This document shows, piece after piece, positions 27,401-36,068 of a DNA stretch of 64,000 bases; positions within the stretch are counted from its first letter, which is position 1, and each line of letters starts with the position of its first letter. The notes beneath the pieces were generated by a model. It ran no database searches. It saw only the letters and a list, made by a program, of their open reading frames with translations, and was not told where the DNA came from. This DNA is from Cranoglanis bouderius (taxonomy: Eukaryota; Chordata; Actinopteri; Siluriformes; Cranoglanididae). The stretch is taken from the NCBI GenBank assembly GCA_023630585.1, contig CM042544.1, forward strand, positions 16,840,256 through 16,904,255, read 5' to 3'. Position numbers and translations under genes: made by a program.

Positions 27401-30400
27401 TCTGCAGATCATGACATTTTGGATTGGGTAGAAGACATTTCTGAAAATATTTGAGGCATCTATATTAAAGTCCCTGCAATGTGCCTTGAAACGAGCAGCG
27501 TTATTAGATGCGTTGACGTAATTTCCACTCAAACAAGAAGTCAGGGCAGGACATATCACGTGACTCTTTCCCCCTTTTAAATACTCAATAGTGTTTAGCT
27601 TACCTCACAGCCAGGAAACCTACAACTGTGGGGGGCGGGACACTTCAGATTCTAGTGAGCATTTGATTGGACATAAAATGTGATGAGAAGCTGAAGTGCA
27701 GAGTGAGGTCATCAAAATTGTTGATCCATATTGGTGGTAGAGAGAGACTACATTTTGAATGCATATATCTTCTAAATGCTAATTTTGTCATTGTTTTGGA
27801 GCACACTAGCTTATAGATAACCTTAAGGATAACATACATACCAAAAGCCACAAAACATCAATTTTGAATTCATGGGGACTTTAAAGAGGATATTGAGCAT
27901 GGTGTAATCGGTACAAGCTAGAAAATTCTATCTTAAATCAGCAGCAGCCCGATAATGATAATGATACGCAAAACAATGTCATTCTTAAAAGTGGGTCGCA
28001 CTTGCAAACAGGTTAATTACCGCTGCTCTAGTCTGTATTAACCATCGACGTCAGACTGAAACCCAAGGGGACCAATCAAACACCTGGATAGGTTTGGACA
28101 CACCCCCTCATTATCATATAAGCAGCAAAAAAAGACAAATAAATGCTGGGGACAATTAAAAAAAAAAAAAAAAAAAAAGGAAAAGTGAAATTGAAAAAAA
28201 TAAGTGTGATTAAATGATAAAAGCAAGAGTAATATAAAGTTATTTTGAATTTATTTTATGTAGACTTTAGAAAAAAAACATTTTAACTACAAATTTAAAA
28301 AAATAAATTATTCAGTTCTATTTTAGATTAATAACGTTTTGGGGATTCCACAGCACTCTTATGAGCGCAAGTGCTTTATGCACAGTCATTTGACTGTAGA
28401 GTCAATATGAAGATTGTTGACACAATTTTATTAAGCAAACACCATTCCTCACTGCTACAAAAGGGACTTGGTGACATGAGTTTACATATACCAAGCTCAT
28501 TCAGGGGAAATTAACAAGAACTGACAGCTGGAAACAGCTAAGGAGAGCTGCTAATGTGCCCCCAATGAGTGATTAAACAGGGTTTTCAGCACACACAAGG
28601 CAGTGGAACTTTTATGAGACATGGTATGAGTATTTCTCACATGGCCAAACAACGTGACTTCATACGCAAAAGCTCAAGCATTCTTCATTCAGAGTTGATC
28701 AGTGTAAAAACCACTGAAGCAACATCTCAGAATTATATATAAAGCATCTTGGACATGGGTAATGCTAGTTATGAATATCAGCTGTATGTGTGGGAATCTA
28801 ATGACTCAATTCAATTTCAAAGCATATACATGAATCATATATGTATCTCAGTCCTTCTTGATTTATTTCTATAACCCACATTATATTTTTCGTTACGAGA
28901 AAAGTGCTTGCTGCATTTAAAACTTAATACAAATTTCAATCATCATGGAAAACTTTAGTCAGGACATTTTCCCAACGAGGCTCTCAGAATAAATTTTGAT
29001 ACAGAACTGTTTAGCTTTTAGATGATAGGTCTCAATCATCTGCAAATGGGCAGTGAAGGAACAAATTTTTTGAATTTACATATTCAAAAGCAAAAACAAA
29101 AAGCAAAACAAAAAAACCCCAAATGTTTGAAATCTGATGTTCCATGCTCCGATGTATAAAAAAAAAGCTAATAATAATAATAAGAAGAGAAGAAGAACAA
29201 CAACGGCAAAAAAATATAATACATGCCCTAAAAGTGATAGTAGACCAAATATAATTATTTTTAACACAGATTATTACAGTCACATTTTTTTTTTTTATCT
29301 CAAATGGTGCTCTGCTAGGCATTTAGTGCACTACACAAGTACAGCCGTGGCCAAAAGTTTTGAAAATGACACAAATATTAATTTTCACAAAGTCTACTGC
29401 TTCAGTGTTTTTAGATCTTTTTGTCAGATGTTACTAACTGTTACTGAAGTATAATCACAAGCATTTCATAAGTGTCAATGGCTTTTATTGACAATTACAT
29501 GAAGTTTATGCAAAGAGTCAATATTTGCAGTGTTGACCCTTCTTTTTCAAGACCTCTGCAATTCGCCCTGGCATGCTGTCAATCAACTTCTAGGCCACAT
29601 CCTGACTGATGGCAACCCATTCTTGCATAATCAATGTTTGGAGTTAGTCAGAGTTTGTGGGTTTTTGTTTGTCCACCCGCCTCTTGAGGATTGACCACAA
29701 ATTCTTAAATGGGATTAAGGTCTGGGGAGTTTCCTGGCCATAGACCCAAAATGTCGATGTTTTGTTCCCCGAGCCACTTCGTTATCACTTTTGCTTTGTG
29801 GCAAGGTGCCCCATCATGCTGGAAAAGGCATTGTTCGTCACCAAACTGTTCTTGGATGGTTGGGAGAAGTTGCTCTCTGAGGATGTTTTTGAACCATTCT
29901 TTATTCATGGCTGTGTTCTTAGGCAAAATTGTGAGTGAGCCCACTCCCTTGGCTGAGAAGCAACCCCACACATGAGTGGTCTCAGGATGCTTTACTGTTG
30001 GCATGACACAGGACTGATGGTAGCGCTCACCTTTTCTTCTCCGGACAAGCTTCTTTCCAGATGCCCCAAACAATCGGAAAGGGGATTCATCAGAGAAAAT
30101 GACATTACCCCAGTCCTCAGCAGTCCAATCCCTGTACTTTTTGCAGAATAGCAGTCTGTCCCTGATGTTTTTCCTGGAGAGAAGTGGCTTCTTTGACACT
30201 AGGCCATCCTCCAAAAGTCTTCGCCTTACTGTGCGTGCAGACGCACTCACACCTGCCTGCTGCCATTCCTGAGCAAGCTCTGCACTGGTGGTGCCCCGAT
30301 CCCGCAGCTGAATCAACTTTAGGAGACGGTCCTGGTGCTTGCTGGACTTTCTTTGGCGCCCTGAAGCCTTCTTCACAACAGTTGAACCACTCTCCTTGAA

Positions 30401-33400
30401 AGTCTTGATGATCCAATGAATGGTTGATTTAGGTGCAATCTTACTAGCAACAATATCCTTGCCTGTGAATCCCTTTTTGTGCAAAGCAATGATGGCTGCA
30501 CGTGTTTCCTTGCAGGTAACCATAGTTAACAGAGGAAGAACAATAATTTCAAGCACCACCCTCCTTTTAAATATTCCAGTCTGTTATTCTTACTCAATCA
30601 GCATGACAGAGTGATCTCCAGCCTTGTCCTCATTAACATTCTCACCTGTGTTAAGGAGAGAATCACTGACATGATGTCAGCTGGTCCTTTTGTGGAAGGG
30701 CTGAAATGCAGTGGACATGTTTTTTTGGGATTAAGTTCATTTTCATGGCAAAGAGGGACTTTGAAATTAATTGCAATTCATCTGATCACTCTTCATAACA
30801 TTCTGGAGTATATGCAAATTGCCATCATAAAAACTGAGGCAGCAGACTTTGTAAAAATTAATATTTGTGTCATTCTCAAAACTTTTGGCCACGGCTGTTC
30901 ATGACCATTATAACAATATCCAATAAATGGAACTGTGTGAATTATTCCAGTTTCAGCAATTACTGTGGGTAAAACAAGTCTGAAACATTAAAGTTTAATA
31001 TAAAAGCTAGTGCTTTGTCGGTGCAGTGTAGAATTAGAAGGTAATTCATATTTATTGCTTTTGACTGCTAAACCTTTTAATTTCAAATGTAAATGCAATT
31101 TTTAATTGGATCTGACCTTTTTTTAATTAGAAAAACACTAGACACTGTTGACTGTTTCCATTTCAAAAACAAAAAACAAAAAAAATTTGTGTATGAGCCT
31201 ATCTAAAAGTCATTAATGCAGAATTGTTCATTATCAAATAATCAATTGTTTATCCCATACCCTATTAATTTTCGTCTAGTTAACAATACAAGCTCAAGCT
31301 GCACACTCAGTTCTCAGAATGAAACATATTGAGACAAGGAACAGTGTTTCAAAAATAGAGTGCGGGCTAAAATTGTGTGCTTTTAGCTTGCACTTAAACC
31401 AGAACTGTCAGAAACCCCAGGCCACAGCAGCACTGCTGGAAGTGAAAACATCATCAATGCACTCACTAATGTATTCCACCTAGAAGTCTGGACTGTACCA
31501 TTAGCAAAGTAGATGCAGGTTTAACATCTGTTTAGGCGTTTTTTAAAATGGTCAACTAAATGATTAAGGCTGAAGAACATGTTGCTCTGTATTTTTTTTT
31601 AAAAGACAAACTAGAAGCACAGGGTAGGAGCACACAAATAGAACTTCTTTTATCTGATAGTAGTTTTAAACACTGGTAACATTTTTTACTTCCCTAAGTA
31701 GAGATATATACAGTTGAAACTTCAACACTTCCTCAATGCGTCAACAGGGAAATAAAGCACAGTCCCTTACAGACTTCGCCTTCATCTCATTATTATCTGC
31801 AAGATTAATAGCTATGACTGTTGGCTGGGGGGGGGCACAGTGGGTTGGGGGTTTGTTTCCCACAGCCGCCCTGTGTGTGCGGAGTTTTCATGTTCTCCCC
31901 GTGATTCGGGGGTTTCCTCCCCCAGTCCAAAGACATGCATTGTAGGCTGATTGGCATCACCAGTCTGTGGTGTGTGAATGTGTGTGTGATTGTGCCCTGA
32001 TGGGCTGGCCCTCCCGTGCCCCGAGTCCCCTGGGATAGGCTCCCCACGAGCCCGTGTAGGATAAGCGGTACAGAAAATGGATGGATGGCTATAAAAGAGA
32101 TCGGTATGCTTTGTGAAGTAAAGCATAATCATAAGTTTGCCTATGGAAATGAGGCAATAACAAATTTTCAGTACATGTCTGACTGCAATGCACTGACATC
32201 CGGCTCGACCGTGATAAAGTGATTACTGAAGATGAATGAAGTGCAGAGAAATGTACATTAGAATAAGCTACGGATGTAACTGAATACATTATCCGAAATG
32301 AACAGATAATATCTTCCAAATACAAATAGGAGGCGCACTATTTGGGGGGGGGGGGGTTACACCTGAAAACCCTTAGTAACTGCCTGGTCAGGGTCACTGT
32401 GGCTACTACTTTATTTATATTTTGGAAAACACAACCAGTTCAATTTGTTAGAAAATATCATGGGGAATAACTATGCAAGTGTGATTAAAAACCCTCCTGT
32501 GCATATCCCATGAGTGATAAGAGGTTGAGGAACTGTCCGAGCCAGAAGTCTCGCTTTTTTTTTTTTTTTTTTTTTTTTATAAACAATCTGGCTTTTTTTA
32601 AACAACGTACAAAATCCTGGTACTTCAAATAAAACTGCTATAAACCAACAACCGCAAGAAAGCTTAAAAGCTTCAGCAGCAGAGGCTGTGGGTTTACAGA
32701 ATAAATCATTTCTCTGCCTGCATCCATCAGCGTCAGTGTGAGCACTATAGAAGTATGACTTCTGGGTTTTTAGGTGGGTAGAGCAAATGTGAATGTGAAT
32801 TGCGAAGCCTCCTTCACAGTTTTGTCACCACTGTATCACTTCAGACTATGACAATAAAATAAATGTTAAACTGCTCTTGCCTTTGCTGTACAACATTCAG
32901 ATATAAATCAATAAATTCATCCATTAAGACAGGATTCCATTTTTCAACATCAATGTGCTTTCAGTAAGTGAATTTATTCTTTAACTTTTAAAAGAAACCA
33001 GTTATTGTTTCATGCGGTCTTTGTAAAAGCTTTTAACAAGAGTCACATCACAGCTTTGTATACATATTTTTAAATCACTGGGTGCACGTTTATTTTCCCT
33101 TGAGGACAAGAACCAAGCCTTGACTTTCAGAACTCTTCACCTGTTAATTATTTATCCATTGTATCCTGCACTGTTTGTTGGAAAGTAGAAGAAAGACACA
33201 GCAAAGCATTGCAGCGCTAGAGCTGATCAACGTATAAAAATAAGTGGCTATAGTTCAGCGAATCAAATTTAACACGAACCATCATGGCTTCTGTAGCAGC
33301 CAATCACAAGCATGACAGTATGTAAATCGTTTACCTGAGCGCACCTCATCAAGAATTTTCAGACATTTATTTTAATCACCCTGATTAGTGAAGTAACCTG

Positions 33401-34513
33401 CAAAAACAGAATGTTTAAAGACGACTGGACAGAGGAGCATGTGTCTGTGACTCAAGTTCAGAACAGAGGTCTCATCTGTTCAGAGTTAATGGTGCTAGTC
33501 TAAAGTGGTAATGTAAAGTGCCAGTAAGAAACAAAACATAACCACATCAAATTTATGTATTTATAGCCTTGTAAACTCACTAATGGTTAAGCGTTAAAAG
33601 TTAATTGTTGTCACCATTCAGTTATGTTCGTTTGCTTAACCGGAATTTTTTATGTATGCTTTGAAAGTCATGCCACAATCCAAAGCCTTCCCCTCATTCT
33701 CTTCCGACTCTAAGCCTCCACTCCATAGTCCTGACTTTGCCTTATGCAATTCACTTTATCCTTCACTGCCCATTTGCAGATGATTGAGACCCATCATCTA
33801 AAAGCTAAACAGCTCAGACATGCACACACATGCACACACGCACGCAAAACATTTTGGTGGCAATCGCATACAGACTGAATGAAATCCAAGCCAACATTTC
33901 CTCCAGTTTTATCAGGCTGTAGTTGTTGCCAGTGCGTCACACTTTTATCACTACTATTATTACTGAACGTGTGCCAGGAGTTTCAGCATGCATCCCTATT
34001 TCATTGTTCCACCATCTGTGGAATGTTTTTACTCCACACCAGAAATGAATGTTTACTTAAACACCAGTGTATTCGTGCCTAGAAACTATCTACATGCCCA
34101 AATTCTTCTTTTTTCCCCCTGAAAGAATTCCTGGACTGTGGTCCTATTAACCTCAGTATAATTATTTATTAGACAATAGAGAGCAATGTGGCTGAGCACA
34201 CGCTGAATCCATTAGCCATCAGGTGTACTTCTAACCAGCACTCTGTGTTCTGTTCGTTACTGGTCCTAGTCATTACAGTTGATTTGATTTGTGGAGAATG
34301 GCAGGCTTTGTCTGCGCAGGAAGAAAAGGCGCTCATCAAAGCTCCGAGTGGAAAACGCTAATTTGACATATAGTCTGTTTGGATGCAGAGTATCTCAGAG
34401 TAACAATAGACTCCTTGTGCGAGCCCTAATTGAAGACTATGGTTCTTTCTCCACTGCAGGGACAAATCAGTAACAGTGGGATTGTGTATACGGTACAAAA
34501 ATAATGGAGAGAG

Positions 34514-34586
<73 letters not shown>

Positions 34587-34655
34587 GAGACAGACAGAGA
34601 GAGACTGGCAGACAGACCGACAGAGAGAGAGACCGACAGAGAGAGACACACAGAC

Positions 34656-34748
<93 letters not shown>

Positions 34749-36033
34749 GAGACAGAGAGACAGACAGACAAACTTTTGTATGTGGTAAAAACACCTAAAT
34801 CAATGTGCAAACATTGCTAACAGAAAACAACTCTCTCGTTTAAACAACCAGATCCTTTGGGTACAATTATCCTTCTATGGAGCACACTATGGAAAGAATG
34901 TCAACAACTGATGTTTTTGTAGTTCTACTGCATCCACAAGATAGATTTGTCAGTTTGCTTGTAATCATATAACATTTGGCCTTATAATGGACCATAATGT
35001 GTAACATTGTTCCAATAAAAAGGCCATTTTCAAAGGCCTTGTTAGAGCCATATAAGGATTTGGTGTAGGTTTAATATTTTAAGATTTATAATTTTATGTA
35101 AGTTCATATTATTTATTGATTAGGTGATATTCTGTGTTTGATTTGATAAGAAAATGTTATTTTCTAGAAATAGAATATATACCAGGGTATTATATAAAGA
35201 CCACCCCCCTTTGCATAACATTACATATCTTATTTGAATAACAGTCTTTTGCCTGTATTCACAGTAGTCATCGTGTTTATTGGAATTATGTTTTATTTCG
35301 AAACTTCTTGTACATGGTTCTTATGCTTGATGTTTGATTTAGTTTGCTTTGTGACATACGGAAAGTACAGATTTTTATGTATACAAGTTCACGATGTATA
35401 CAAGCATCCACTGCGAGCAACCACCCTAAGGAAATGGTGAAGTTAGAAATAGGTTTAGGCTGCCGTTACGAGTCTATTTCCTACACAAACATTTTAAATA
35501 CATGACATAACACTCCATGAATTTCAGTTAGTGTCTATTTTTAACTCAAATTGTGAAAATATATTCTTGATTAATAATTTAACAAAAAACACTGAACACT
35601 CATTTTTAATTGAGAGATTTAGGCCACTTTTGACAAAAACTGTTCTAGAATCAACTCTAAAATATCTAAATTAAAACTCATTCCAGCATCTATACCATCT
35701 TGCCAAAACTTTCCTCCTTCCATAAAAATGATTGACATCTACCTAAAAATACATAAAAATACCTAGATCAATCAAGTAACCAACATTATGCCAACATGCA
35801 CTTCATTTTCGTCTCCTAGTAGGCCGTTGTCATTTATGCGTTTATTCAATCAGGAAGCGTTCTGTTTTATCTTTACCATCTTAAAGAAGCAGAAATTGTC
35901 TTTACAAATTGACTTAATGGTATTCAAGTACATTAAAATATGCTTACCATGGTGTGCTTTGACCATGGGTCACAAGAGCTAGCAGTTCTTCTACAGGTTG
36001 CCTTCAAAACCAAAGAGTTTACTTATTTCACAG

Positions 36034-36068
<35 letters not shown>

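Noticed and set aside
34358..34820. Long open frames of Leu-Ser or Arg-Glu repeats on both strands
   Set aside because: They are translations of the (GA)n microsatellite.
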